Assembly (NCBI GenBank): GCA_965201115.1
Contig: OZ241745.1
Location: 3,610,141 to 3,674,140, forward strand
DNA length: 64,000 nucleotides
Reading direction: 5' to 3'
Source of the DNA: JANQOH01 sp965201115
Lineage (GTDB): Bacteria; Pseudomonadota; Alphaproteobacteria; UBA7887
Made by a program: the position numbers and the translations under genes. Below the pieces are notes generated by a model that saw only the letters and a list, made by a program, of their open reading frames with translations, was not told where the DNA came from and searched no databases. Positions 41,948 to 50,282 of the stretch are shown here, in pieces (position 1 is the first letter of the stretch; every line of letters starts with the position of its first letter).

Positions 41948-42240
41948 GTCTGTACCGGAATTCGGCAGCTATCGGTGCGGCAGGGATCGGTGGGCGTCTT
42001 GTCCGCTCGCGCTTCCCTGCCGACGTCGCGCCTTGTGCAAACGTGCGGGCAGGATGCCCGCGCACCCAGGCCCCGCCTTCGGCGGGGTTGGCGCGGGCGT
42101 CTCGCGCGCGCGTCTCGACGCCGCGGGGGCCGGGGAGCCGTGCTTCCTCGCCGGCGCCGCGCGTGGCGCAAACGTGCGGGCAGGATGCCCGCGGTCCCGG
42201 GCCCCGCCTTCGGCGGGGTTGGCGTTTCGGTACAGGCGCT
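41948..42240. repeat. Repeat block with inverted ends at the 3' side of the DUF3486 gene
   Basis: Bounded by gtctgtaccgg (41948) and its inverse tttcggtacag (42225-42235). It holds two units of the dispersed repeat, each with the cgtgcgggcaggatgcccgcg-type stem and the ccccgccttcggcgggg hairpin. Confidence 0.8.
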
Positions 42241-43517
42241 CAGCATAGCTGCCGTTTCGCCCGTTCGGGGCGGGCGGGGCGGCGGTGGGCGGGGCTTCGG
42301 CGGTCGCGGGGCGGTCGCGCGCGGCGGTTGCGGGGGGCGGTTGCGGGGCATTGCGGGGATCCGCCGGGCCCGGGGCGGGCGGGCGCGCCTTCCCCGCCGG
42401 CATCGCGCTCTGCGGGAACGTGCGGGCGGGAGGCCCGCGGGCCCGGGCAGTTCGCGCCTTCCCTGCCGACATCGCACCTTGCGGGAACGTGCGGGCGAGA
42501 CGCCCGCGCACCCAAGCAGTTCGCGCTTTCCTTGCCGGCATCGCGCTCTGCGGAAACGTGCGGGCGGGACGCCCGCGCACCCAGGCAGTTCGCGCCTTCC
42601 CCGCCGGCATCGCGCTCTGCGGGGACGTGCGGGCGGGAGGCCCGCGGTTCCGGGCAGTTCGCGTCTTCGGCCGCGTTGCGGGGCATTGCGGGGCTCCGCG
42701 GGGCTCGGGGGCGTTCGGCGGCGGGGCGTTCGGCGGTTTCGGGGGCGTGCGCGGGTTCGTATTCGCGTTCGGCCTCGCGGCGTTCGCGTTCGGCTTCGCG
42801 GGCCTTGCGTTCGCCCTCCTGGATGTGTCTGTCGTACTCCAGCCAGTCCCGGTCGGTCCACGGGCGGCGGGGCGGCTTGGGGGGGCCGGGGTTGGCGGCG
42901 GCCTGGGCGTCGGCGTCCCATGTGTTCGGGGGCGGGAGCGAGGGCAGGCGGGGGTCGTCGATGGAACCGGGCGCGCCGCGGCGGGGGCCGGCCTGGGCGG
43001 CGGCGGTTTTCTGCGCGGCTTCGGCGGCGGCGAGGTCGCGGATGGCGCGCACCATGCGGGCGATGCCGCGGGTGTTGTCGGCGGCGTCGGGGGCGGCGGG
43101 GTCGATGCGCGCGGCGATGGCGAAGGCGGCGACGCGGAGCATTTCGGCGAGGGCTTCGTGGGTTCCGCCTTCGCTCCAGAGGGCGGCGGCGTCGCGGATT
43201 TCGGACCATTGGGCGAGGCTGTCGGCGGCGGCTTTGCGGAAGCGGTATATGGCGGATCGGGATACGGGGTATCCGCGCGCGCGGAGGTTTTCGGCGATGG
43301 CGTTGTCGGGGGTTCCGGCGCGGATTTCGCGGCAGATATCGGCTCGGACGGTGTTGGGGAGGTCGGCGATTGTGGATCGGTTACCGCGGTTGTGGCGGAG
43401 GGGGTCGCCGGGGGTTTGGGTTTGGGGTTCGGTGGGCGCGGCGGCGGCGGGGTTGGGCGCGGCGGCTGCGCGCGGCTCGCCGTCGGCGGGGACGGCGGCG
43501 GTGTGTGCTTCGGTCAT
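42240..43517 (-). CDS. DUF3486 (Mu gp27-like) domain protein with repeat-derived C-terminal tail
   Basis: 425 residues. After a Pro/Ala-rich start, residues about 45-170 (RSTIADLPNTVRADICREIR...IAENLRARGYPVSRSAIYRFRKA...) match DUF3486, the family of phage Mu gp27, a small-terminase-like DNA packaging protein. Residues 215-255 are charged and helical. Residues 286-377 are four in-frame 23-residue repeats of the type ANCLGARASRPHVSAERDAG, encoded by the dispersed DNA repeat; beyond that is an Arg/Pro-rich end. No other phage genes are near. The ATG at 43517 is preferred, because upstream sequence is repeat array. Residues after about 285 are probably not selected as protein. Confidence 0.68.
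   Translation of the reverse strand: MTEAHTAAVPADGEPRAAAAPNPAAAAPTEPQTQTPGDPLRHNRGNRSTIADLPNTVRADICREIRAGTPDNAIAENLRARGYPVSRSAIYRFRKAAADSLAQWSEIRDAAALWSEGGTHEALAEMLRVAAFAIAARIDPAAPDAADNTRGIARMVRAIRDLAAAEAAQKTAAAQAGPRRGAPGSIDDPRLPSLPPPNTWDADAQAAANPGPPKPPRRPWTDRDWLEYDRHIQEGERKAREAERERREAEREYEPAHAPETAERPAAERPRAPRSPAMPRNAAEDANCPEPRASRPHVPAERDAGGEGANCLGARASRPHVSAERDAGKESANCLGARASRPHVPARCDVGREGANCPGPRASRPHVPAERDAGGEGAPARPGPGGSPQCPATAPRNRRARPPRDRRSPAHRRPARPERAKRQLC
42387..42662. repeat. Four tandem 69-bp repeats inside the DUF3486 gene
   Basis: Four units of exactly 69 bp, each with the stem sequence cgtgcgggcgggacgcccgcg or a close variant. Being a multiple of three, the array keeps the reading frame. 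The units match the 89-bp units at 43.65 kb except that the ccccgccttcggcgggg hairpin is replaced by caggcagtt. Confidence 0.88.
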
Positions 43518-43652
43518 ATGGATATTAAAGCGTTTTGGGGCGGGGGGCGGCAGACGGACCATGGTCCTCCCCTGCGGGGGCTTGCGCGGCGGGGCTATCG
43601 GTCGGTTATGGCGGGGGTAATGGCTGCCGGGTCGTTCGGGGGCGGGGGCTGT

Positions 43653-44008
43653 GGGCGCGCTTTCCCGCCGGCGCCGCGGCGCGTGGAAACGTGCGGGCGA
43701 GACGCCCGCGCACCCGGGCCCCGCCTTCGGCGGGGTAAGCATTTCGCGCTTCCCCGCCGGCGCCGCGCCTGCCGGGAACGTGCGGGCAGGATGCCCGCGG
43801 TCCCGGGCCCCGCCTTCGGCGGGGCAAGCATTTCGCGCTTCCCCGCCGGCGCCGCGGCTTGCGGGAACGTGCGGGCAGGATGCCCGCGGTCCCGGGCCCC
43901 GCCTTCGGCGGGGTAAGCATTTCGCGCTTTCCCGCCGGCGCCGCGGCGCGTGGAAACGTGCGGGCAGGATGCCCGCGGTCCCGGGCCCCGCCTTCGGCGG
44001 GGCAAGCA
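43653..44008. repeat. Four tandem 89-bp hairpin repeats upstream of the DUF3486 gene
   Basis: Four units with starts about 43653, 43742, 43831 and 43920, a constant period of 89. Each contains cgccggcgccgcg, cgtgcgggcaggatgcccgcg and the hairpin ccccgccttcggcgggg. The array ends in atttcggtacagac (44008-44021), the inverse of the sequence that opens the copy after soxA. There are no unique spacers. Confidence 0.9.
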
Positions 44009-44083
44009 TTTCGGTACAGACACTCAAGACCGCGCGCCGCGCGGGCATGCGGGCCCGAAGACCGGGGCGCCGGGCCTTTCCGG

Positions 44084-45151
44084 TCAGGCCAGCCCCGCGC
44101 GTTCGATCATCGACCACGCGAGCTCGGCCTGCGGGCGCGTCATTGCGCCGTATTTTTGCGCGTCGGCGCTGCTGGCGTTGCCGGCCAGCCCGCGCGCATA
44201 CACGCCCTCGACGATCGCCGCGCTGCGGAACAGCGAAAACGCGATATGGAAGGTGGGATCGAACGGTTCGCGCCCGGCCGCGCGGCAATAGGCGGCGGCG
44301 TAAGCGCCGCGGTCCGGAATTCCGAGCGCGCGCAGGTCCGCCCCCGCCAGCCCCTGATGCCCGCGATGGTCCGTCACCCAAGGGATCAGGTTGTAGCCCA
44401 GGTCCGCCAGCGGATGGCCCAGCGTGGAGAGCTCCCAGTCGAAAATCGCCGTCACTTCCGGTCGCCGGGCGTGGATCATCAGGTTGCCGAGGCGGTAGTC
44501 GCCGTGGACGACGGTCGTCTCGGCGTCGTCGGGCACGCGTTCGGGCAGCCACTCGATCAGCCGGTCCATCGCGGCGATCTCGCGCGTTTTCGACATCATG
44601 TATTGCTTCGACCAGCGCCCCACCTGGCGCGCGAAATAGCTTCCCGGGCGGCCGAAATCCGCCAGCCCGGCGGCGCGCCAATCGACGCCGTGCAGCGCCG
44701 CGAGGCATTCGTTCATGCGGGCATAGACGCGCGCGCGCTCGTCCGGCTCCGAATCGGGCATGAGCGGCGAGTGGAACACGCGCCCGCGCTTGCGCTCCAT
44801 GACGTAGAAGGGCGTGCCGATGACGGCGCTGTCCTCGCACAGGAGATCCATGCGCGCGAGCGGCAGGCCGGTTCCGGCCAGCGCCTTCTGCACGCGGAAC
44901 TCGCGCTCCACCGCGTGCGCCGACGGCAGCAGCCTGCCCGGCGGCTTCTTGCGCAAGACGTAGTCGTGCGTTCCGAAATCGAGCACGAAGGTGGGGTTGG
45001 ACTGCCCGCCGCGGAACTGCCGGATGCGCATGGGGGCGCGCGCGCCGTCGAGCTTGCCGCGCAGCCACGAGGCCAGCGCCGCCTCGTCGAAGCGGTGCGC
45101 CGCGCGCACGGGGATCGGCTCTTCTTCCATCGATCCGGTCTGCCCGCTCAT
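44084..45151 (-). CDS. APH-fold phosphotransferase (ACAD10-like)
   Basis: 355-residue kinase-like protein. The catalytic loop VVHGDYRLGNLMIH has the H-G-D-x-x-x-x-N pattern and the metal-binding motif is FDWELSTLGHP, as in aminoglycoside-phosphotransferase-like proteins of the ACAD10/11 type, which phosphorylate 4-hydroxyacyl-CoA or similar. FRGGQSNPTFVLDFGTHDYVLRKKPPG is the family N-terminal glycine-rich segment. No acyl-CoA dehydrogenase lies beside it. I took the ATG at 45151; one at 45130 is in frame. Confidence 0.85.
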   Translation of the reverse strand: MSGQTGSMEEEPIPVRAAHRFDEAALASWLRGKLDGARAPMRIRQFRGGQSNPTFVLDFGTHDYVLRKKPPGRLLPSAHAVEREFRVQKALAGTGLPLARMDLLCEDSAVIGTPFYVMERKRGRVFHSPLMPDSEPDERARVYARMNECLAALHGVDWRAAGLADFGRPGSYFARQVGRWSKQYMMSKTREIAAMDRLIEWLPERVPDDAETTVVHGDYRLGNLMIHARRPEVTAIFDWELSTLGHPLADLGYNLIPWVTDHRGHQGLAGADLRALGIPDRGAYAAAYCRAAGREPFDPTFHIAFSLFRSAAIVEGVYARGLAGNASSADAQKYGAMTRPQAELAWSMIERAGLA

Positions 45152-45266
45152 GGCGCGCACTCTACCGCGCCGCCGCCGCCGGAAACAGGGGGCCGCCCGC
45201 CGGGAGCGCCGGCGCTTCGTCCGGCGCGGCTTGACCGCGCGCGGACGCGCGCGCTAAGCGGCGGCC

Positions 45267-45650
45267 ATGCGCGCGCCGAGCATCGTGGATATCCAGCGCC
45301 TCGCCGAACGGGCCATCCGGTCGATACCCCCCGCCCTGCGCGCCGCCGCGGGCAATGTGGCGGTGCATGTGGTGGATTTCCCCGACGAGGAAACCGAGCG
45401 CGAGATGGAGCTGGAAAGCCCGTTCGATCTGCTCGGCCTGTATGTGGGCGTCGCGCTCACCGAGCGCAGCGTTTCGCACCCGCGCGGCGAGCCCGACATG
45501 GTCTATCTCTACCGCCGCCCGATACTCGATTACTGGTGCGAAACGGGAGAGCCGCTCGCCGCCGTGGTCCGCCATGTGCTGATCCACGAGATCGGCCACC
45601 ATTTCGGCTATTCCGACGCGGAAATGGACTTGCTGCAAGGCCCCGTGTAA
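45267..45650 (+). CDS. Minimal zincin-type metallopeptidase family protein
   Basis: 127 residues with the zinc site HEIGHHFGYSD (H-E-x-x-H-x-x-G-x-x-D) near the C-terminus, matching the small DUF1025-type metallopeptidase family. The rest fits (FPDEETEREMELESPFDLLGLYVGVALTERS). It is presumably cytoplasmic, as no signal peptide is seen. Substrate unknown. Confidence 0.87.
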   Translation: MRAPSIVDIQRLAERAIRSIPPALRAAAGNVAVHVVDFPDEETEREMELESPFDLLGLYVGVALTERSVSHPRGEPDMVYLYRRPILDYWCETGEPLAAVVRHVLIHEIGHHFGYSDAEMDLLQGPV

Positions 45651-45767
45651 CGCGCCTTGCGGGCGCGGGGGAACGCGCCGGTTGACACGCGCCGCGCCGG
45701 CGGATACACATGGCGCTTCGCCTTGTTTCGCGCCCGCCCGGCGGGCGCCGCCGCCGGGGAGCGCGCC

Positions 45768-45893
45768 ATGAAAGTGCTGAAATCGCTCAAATCCGCCAAG
45801 ACCCGTCACCGCGATTGCCGCGTTGTGCGCCGCAAGGGGCGGGTCTTCGTCATCAACAAGACCAACCCGCGCTTCAAGGCCAGGCAGGGCTGA
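45768..45893 (+). CDS. rpmJ: 50S ribosomal protein bL36 (C-minus type)
   Basis: 41 residues: MKVLKSLKSAKTRHRDC followed by RRKGRVFVINKTNPRFKARQG. This is the alphaproteobacterial bL36 form without the zinc-binding CxxC...CxxxxH; a single Cys stands where the family usually has Asn. GGGGAG precedes the ATG. It is a good taxonomic marker for the window. Confidence 0.95.
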   Translation: MKVLKSLKSAKTRHRDCRVVRRKGRVFVINKTNPRFKARQG

Positions 45894-45925
45894 GCGCCGC
45901 GGGCCGCCTTCCGGAGGGCCGCGCC

Positions 45926-47413
45926 GTGCGCATGCCCGAACCCGACGCCGCCGCCATCGCCAACCGCGAGCGGCTGGCGGAGCGGCTCCGCGCCGTTCTC
46001 CCGCCCGGCGGCGTCATCGACGACCGCGACACCCTGGGCGCGTTCGACAGCGACGGCCTCACCGCCTACCGCGCGATGCCGCTGCTGGTCGTTCTGCCGG
46101 AATCGACCGGGCAGGTTTCCGCCGTGCTCGCGATCTGCGCCGAATTGGGCATCAAGGCGGTGCCGCGCGGCGCGGGCACGGGCCTCTCGGGCGGCGCGCT
46201 GCCGCTCGCCGACGGCGTCAGCCTCGCGCTCACGAAGCTGAACCGCATCCTCGATATCGACTACGAGAACCGCTGCGCGGTCGTGCAGCCGGGCGTGACC
46301 AATCTCGCCATCAGCCATGCGGTTTCCGACGCGGGGTTCCATTACGCGCCCGACCCTTCGAGTCAGATCGCCTGCTCGATCGGCGGCAATGTCGCGGAGA
46401 ACTCCGGCGGCGTGCATTGCCTCAAATACGGGGTGACGACCAACAACATTCTCGGCCTCGAGGCGGCGCTGATCGACGGCTCGGTCGTCCGCCTCGGCGG
46501 CCGCCACATGGACGCCGAGGGTTACGACCTGATGGGCGTGCTCACGGGCTCCGAGGGGCTGCTCGCGGCGATTACCGAAGTTACCGTCCGGCTCCTGCCG
46601 AAGCCCGAGGCCGCGCGCGCGCTGCTGATCGGCTTTCCGACCGTCGAGGCCGGCGGCGATTGCGTCGCCCGGGTCATCGCCGCGGGCGTCGTTCCCGGCG
46701 GCATGGAGATGATGGACAGGGCCGCCATCCACGCGGCGGAAGCGTTCTGCGGCGCGGGCTATCCGCTCGACGTGGAATCGCTGCTCATCGTCGAGCTCGA
46801 CGGCCCGGCGGTCGAGGTGGACGAGCTGCTCGACCGCGTGACCGGCATCGCGCGCGCATGCGGCGCGGTCTCGCTGCACGCGAGCGAAAGCGAGGACGAG
46901 CGCCAGCGCATCTGGCTCGGGCGCAAGTCCGCCTTTCCCGCGGTGGGGCGCATCTCGCCCGACTATTACTGCATGGACGGCACGATCCCGCGCAGCCGCC
47001 TGCCCGAAGTACTGCGGCGCATGACGGAATTGTCGAGGAGCCACGGCCTTGCGATCGCCAATGTCTTCCACGCCGGCGACGGCAACCTGCACCCGCTCAT
47101 CCTCTACGACGCCAACAAGCCCGGCGAGCTCGAGACCGCCGAGGCGCTCGGCGCCGACATATTGAAACTCTGCGTCGAGGCGGGCGGCGTGCTTTCGGGC
47201 GAGCACGGCATCGGCGTCGAGAAGCGCGACCTCATGGGCGCGATGTTCGACGAGGCCGACCTGAACCAGCAACAGCGTCTGAAATGCGCGTTCGACCCCG
47301 GCGGCCTGCTCAATCCCGGCAAGATGTTTCCGGAGCTCCACCGCTGCGCCGAGCTCGGCCGCATGCATGTCCACCGCGGCAAGGTTCCGTTCCCCGACCT
47401 GCCGCGGTTCTGA
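45926..47413 (+). CDS. glcD: Glycolate oxidase subunit GlcD (FAD-linked)
   Basis: FAD subunit that oxidises glycolate to glyoxylate. The roughly 495-residue protein has the VAO-type FAD motifs PRGAGTGLSGGALP and DPSSQIACSIGGNVAENSGG, substrate region NVFHAGDGNLHPLILY and the C-terminal GEHGIGVEKRDLM. The GTG at 45926 lies seven bases after GGAGGG; an ATG at 45932 is almost equally good. glcE follows after nine bases. Confidence 0.93.
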   Translation: MRMPEPDAAAIANRERLAERLRAVLPPGGVIDDRDTLGAFDSDGLTAYRAMPLLVVLPESTGQVSAVLAICAELGIKAVPRGAGTGLSGGALPLADGVSLALTKLNRILDIDYENRCAVVQPGVTNLAISHAVSDAGFHYAPDPSSQIACSIGGNVAENSGGVHCLKYGVTTNNILGLEAALIDGSVVRLGGRHMDAEGYDLMGVLTGSEGLLAAITEVTVRLLPKPEAARALLIGFPTVEAGGDCVARVIAAGVVPGGMEMMDRAAIHAAEAFCGAGYPLDVESLLIVELDGPAVEVDELLDRVTGIARACGAVSLHASESEDERQRIWLGRKSAFPAVGRISPDYYCMDGTIPRSRLPEVLRRMTELSRSHGLAIANVFHAGDGNLHPLILYDANKPGELETAEALGADILKLCVEAGGVLSGEHGIGVEKRDLMGAMFDEADLNQQQRLKCAFDPGGLLNPGKMFPELHRCAELGRMHVHRGKVPFPDLPRF

Positions 47414-47422
47414 CGGCGCCCG

Positions 47423-48637
47423 ATGGCGCGGCGCTTCCGCCCCACCGACGATACGCAGGTTTGCGAAGCGGTCGCCTGGGCCGCGGCGGAGGGCGTCCCG
47501 CTCGAGGTCAGGGGCGCGGGAACCCGGCGCGGCCTGGGCCGGCCCGGCAACCCCGGCGCGGTGCTGGCGCTCGACGGCCTCGCCGGCATCGTCGATTACG
47601 AACCCGCCGAACTCGCGCTCACCGCGCGCGCCGGCGCGCCGATGGCCGAACTCGCCGCGGCGCTGGCGGCGGAAAACCAGCATTTGGCGTTCGAGCCCCC
47701 CGATCTCGGCCCGCTGTTCGGCGCCCCGCCGGGCGCCGGAACGGTCGGCGGCGCGCTGGCGTGCAACCTGTCGGGCCCGCGGCGCTTCAAGGCCGGCGCC
47801 GCGCGCGACCACTTTCTCGGCGCGCGCGCCGTCAACGGCCGCGGCGAACGCTTCAAAACCGGCGGCAGGGTCGTGAAAAACGTTTCCGGCTACGATCTCT
47901 GCAAACTGCTCGCCGGCTCTTACGGAACCCTGGCCGCGCTCACCGAGGTCACGCTCAAGACGCTGCCGGCGCCCGAGAAGGTCCGCACCGTCCTGGTCTG
48001 CGGCCTCGGCGAGGCGGAGGGCCTCGCTGCGCTGCGCGGCGTGGCGCGTTCGCCGCTGGAGCCCTCGGGGCTCGCCTACCTGCCCGCCGCCGCCGCCGCG
48101 CGCTCGAAGGTCGAGCGCGTGTCCGGCCCCGGCCGCGCCATCGCCGCAGCGCGGCTGGAAGGCCCCGAGGCGTCGGTGCTGGCCCGCTGCGCGCGCCTGC
48201 GCGGCATGCTCGGCGCCCACGGCGAGGTCGAGGAGTTGCATCGCCGCAATTCGCTCGTCCTGTGGCGCGAGATCGGCGCCTGCGCGCTTCTCGCCGACCC
48301 GCCGGAGCGCGCCCTGTGGCGCGTGTCGGTTCCGCCGGCCCGCGCCGCCGAGGTTGCGGCCGCGGCGGCGCCCGCCGGCGCGCGCTATTTCGACCAGGCG
48401 GGGGGGCTGATCTGGATCGCCGCCGCGGCGGACGGCGACGCCGGCGCGGCGGCGATTCGCGGGGCCGTCGCCGGCCGCGGCCACGCCACGCTTCTGCGCG
48501 CCCCGGCGGCCGTGCGCGCCCGCGTGCCGGTGTTCGAGCCGCAGCCCGCTCCGCTCGCCGCGCTGAGCGCGCGCGTCAAGAAGCAGTTCGACCCGCGCGG
48601 CGTGCTCAACCCCGGCCGCATGGTCGCGGAAGCGTGA
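47423..48637 (+). CDS. glcE: Glycolate oxidase subunit GlcE (FAD-binding)
   Basis: Second FAD-binding subunit of glycolate oxidase, 404 residues. It has the N-terminal FAD domain (VRGAGTRRGLG; GTVGGALACNLSGPRRFKAGAARDHFLGARAV; KNVSGYDLCKLLAGSYGTLAALTEVTLK) and the end FDPRGVLNPGRMV. GlcD-GlcE normally need GlcF, an iron-sulfur subunit; the next gene is a small secreted protein instead, so GlcF must be elsewhere or absent. Confidence 0.93.
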   Translation: MARRFRPTDDTQVCEAVAWAAAEGVPLEVRGAGTRRGLGRPGNPGAVLALDGLAGIVDYEPAELALTARAGAPMAELAAALAAENQHLAFEPPDLGPLFGAPPGAGTVGGALACNLSGPRRFKAGAARDHFLGARAVNGRGERFKTGGRVVKNVSGYDLCKLLAGSYGTLAALTEVTLKTLPAPEKVRTVLVCGLGEAEGLAALRGVARSPLEPSGLAYLPAAAAARSKVERVSGPGRAIAAARLEGPEASVLARCARLRGMLGAHGEVEELHRRNSLVLWREIGACALLADPPERALWRVSVPPARAAEVAAAAAPAGARYFDQAGGLIWIAAAADGDAGAAAIRGAVAGRGHATLLRAPAAVRARVPVFEPQPAPLAALSARVKKQFDPRGVLNPGRMVAEA

Positions 48638-48651
48638 CGCGGGACCGCGCG

Positions 48652-48945
48652 ATGCGCCGCGCGAACCCCGCCGCAAGCCGCCTGTTCGGCGCCGTTCTCG
48701 CCGCCGCGCCGTTGTGCGCGGCCGCGCCGCCCGCCGCCGCGGAAGGCGGCTCCTTCATGCTTTGCTACGAGCGCCTGAAGCAGCTCGCCGCGCTTTACCG
48801 CGCGCAGGGCAGCCCCAATGTCGGGATCGCCGAGCCCGTCGATGCGCCGGAAGAGCGGCGCTACAGGCTGCGCCTGCGAATCGGCGCCAACGTCCGCGTC
48901 TTCGTTTGCACGCCCGACGGCCGCATCGAACGCGTCGCGGAATAG
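48652..48945 (+). CDS. Small secreted protein of unknown function
   Basis: 97 residues with a signal peptide (ending PPAAAEGG) and a mature part with two Cys (MLCYERLKQLAALY; RVFVCTPDGRIERVAE). A GTG at 48634 overlapping the glcE stop is in frame and gives six more residues. No family is recognised. It occupies the place where glcF would be expected. Confidence 0.68.
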   Translation: MRRANPAASRLFGAVLAAAPLCAAAPPAAAEGGSFMLCYERLKQLAALYRAQGSPNVGIAEPVDAPEERRYRLRLRIGANVRVFVCTPDGRIERVAE

Positions 48946-49047
48946 CGGGCGCGCCGGCGGTTCCGGCGCGGGCGTTTCGCGCTTGCACAACGGCCTTCGC
49001 ACATGCACAATGCGGCCCATCGCCGCCGCAAACGCAGGGAGAGACAC

Positions 49048-50235
49048 ATGATCGCCGATCCGATCGTCGTCGCCGGGATGGCGCGCACGCCCATGGGCAG
49101 TTTTCAGGGCGCCCTCGCCGCCATGGACGCGCCGGGCCTCGGCGCCGCGGCCATCTCCGCCGCGCTGGAGCGCTCCGGCGTCGCGGGCGCCGAGGTGAGC
49201 GAGACCGTCATGGGCTGCGTGCTTCAGGCGGGCCAGGGCCAGGCGCCGGCGCGCCAGGCCGCCATCCGCGCCGGCCTCCCCGATTCGGTGGGCGCCGCAA
49301 CGGTCAACAAGATGTGCGGCTCCGGCATGAAGGCCGCGATATTCGCGCACGACGCGATCGCCGCCGGGTCGTCGGACATCGCGGTCGCGGGCGGGCTGGA
49401 GAGCATGACCAACGCGCCCTATCTGCTGCCGCGCGCGCGCGCCGGCCTGCGCATGGGCCACGCCGAGGCCAAGGACCACATGTTCCTCGACGGGCTGGAA
49501 GACGCCTACGACCGCGGCAAGCTCATGGGCGTTTTTGCCGAGAACACCGCCGAGCGCTACCAGTTCACGCGCGGCGAACAGGACGCTTTCGCCATCCGCT
49601 CGCTCGAGCGCGGCAAGCGGGCCAACGAGGACGGCAGTTTCGACGCCGAGATGGCGCCCGTGACCGTGCGCACGCGCAAGGGCGAGAGCACGGTCGAGCG
49701 CGACGAACAGCCCTTTACGGCGAATATCGGGAAGATCCCCGCGCTGCGCTCGGCGTTCCGCAAGGACGGCACGGTGACCGCGGCGAATTCGAGTTCGATT
49801 TCCGACGGCGCCAGCGCGCTGGTGCTGATGCGCCGCTCCGAGGCCGAGCGCCGCGGCGCCGCGCCGCTCGCCCGCATCGTCGCCCACGCCGGCCACAGCC
49901 AGCAGCCCGAATGGTTCACCACCGCCCCCGTCGGCGCCATCGCCAAACTGCTCGCAAAGACCGGATGGACAAAGGACGACGTCGATCTGTGGGAAATCAA
50001 CGAGGCCTTTGCCGTGGTGACGATGGCGGCGATGAAGGAGCACGGCCTGCCGGCGGAAAAGGTCAACGTCCACGGGGGCGCCTGCGCGATGGGCCACCCC
50101 ATCGGCTCCTCGGGCGCCCGCATAATCGCCACGCTGATAGCCGCGCTGCAAAAATACGATCTCCGCAAGGGCGTCGCCGCGCTCTGCATCGGCGGCGGCG
50201 AGGCCACCGCCATCGCCGTGGAGCGCCCCGTCTGA
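49048..50235 (+). CDS. Acetyl-CoA acetyltransferase (thiolase)
   Basis: Condenses two acetyl-CoA to acetoacetyl-CoA or cleaves it. The 395-residue protein has the active-site Cys in VNKMCGSGMKAAIF, NEAFAVV with the catalytic pair helper, HGGACAMGHPIGSSGARI with the His, and CIGGGEATAIAVE with the second Cys. AGGGAGAG precedes the ATG at 49048. It would connect with acetoacetyl-CoA synthetase at 19 kb. Confidence 0.94.
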   Translation: MIADPIVVAGMARTPMGSFQGALAAMDAPGLGAAAISAALERSGVAGAEVSETVMGCVLQAGQGQAPARQAAIRAGLPDSVGAATVNKMCGSGMKAAIFAHDAIAAGSSDIAVAGGLESMTNAPYLLPRARAGLRMGHAEAKDHMFLDGLEDAYDRGKLMGVFAENTAERYQFTRGEQDAFAIRSLERGKRANEDGSFDAEMAPVTVRTRKGESTVERDEQPFTANIGKIPALRSAFRKDGTVTAANSSSISDGASALVLMRRSEAERRGAAPLARIVAHAGHSQQPEWFTTAPVGAIAKLLAKTGWTKDDVDLWEINEAFAVVTMAAMKEHGLPAEKVNVHGGACAMGHPIGSSGARIIATLIAALQKYDLRKGVAALCIGGGEATAIAVERPV

Positions 50236-50282
50236 CGCCGCGCCCCGATACGAGGCGCGGGCGCCCCGCCCGCCCGCCGGGG

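Noticed and set aside
42240..43517. Mu-like prophage
   Set aside because: Only one Mu-like domain (gp27/DUF3486) is present; no transposase, portal, capsid or tail genes lie nearby.
43653..44008. CRISPR-like array
   Set aside because: The four units are near-identical over the full 89 bp, with no unique spacers, and no cas gene is present.
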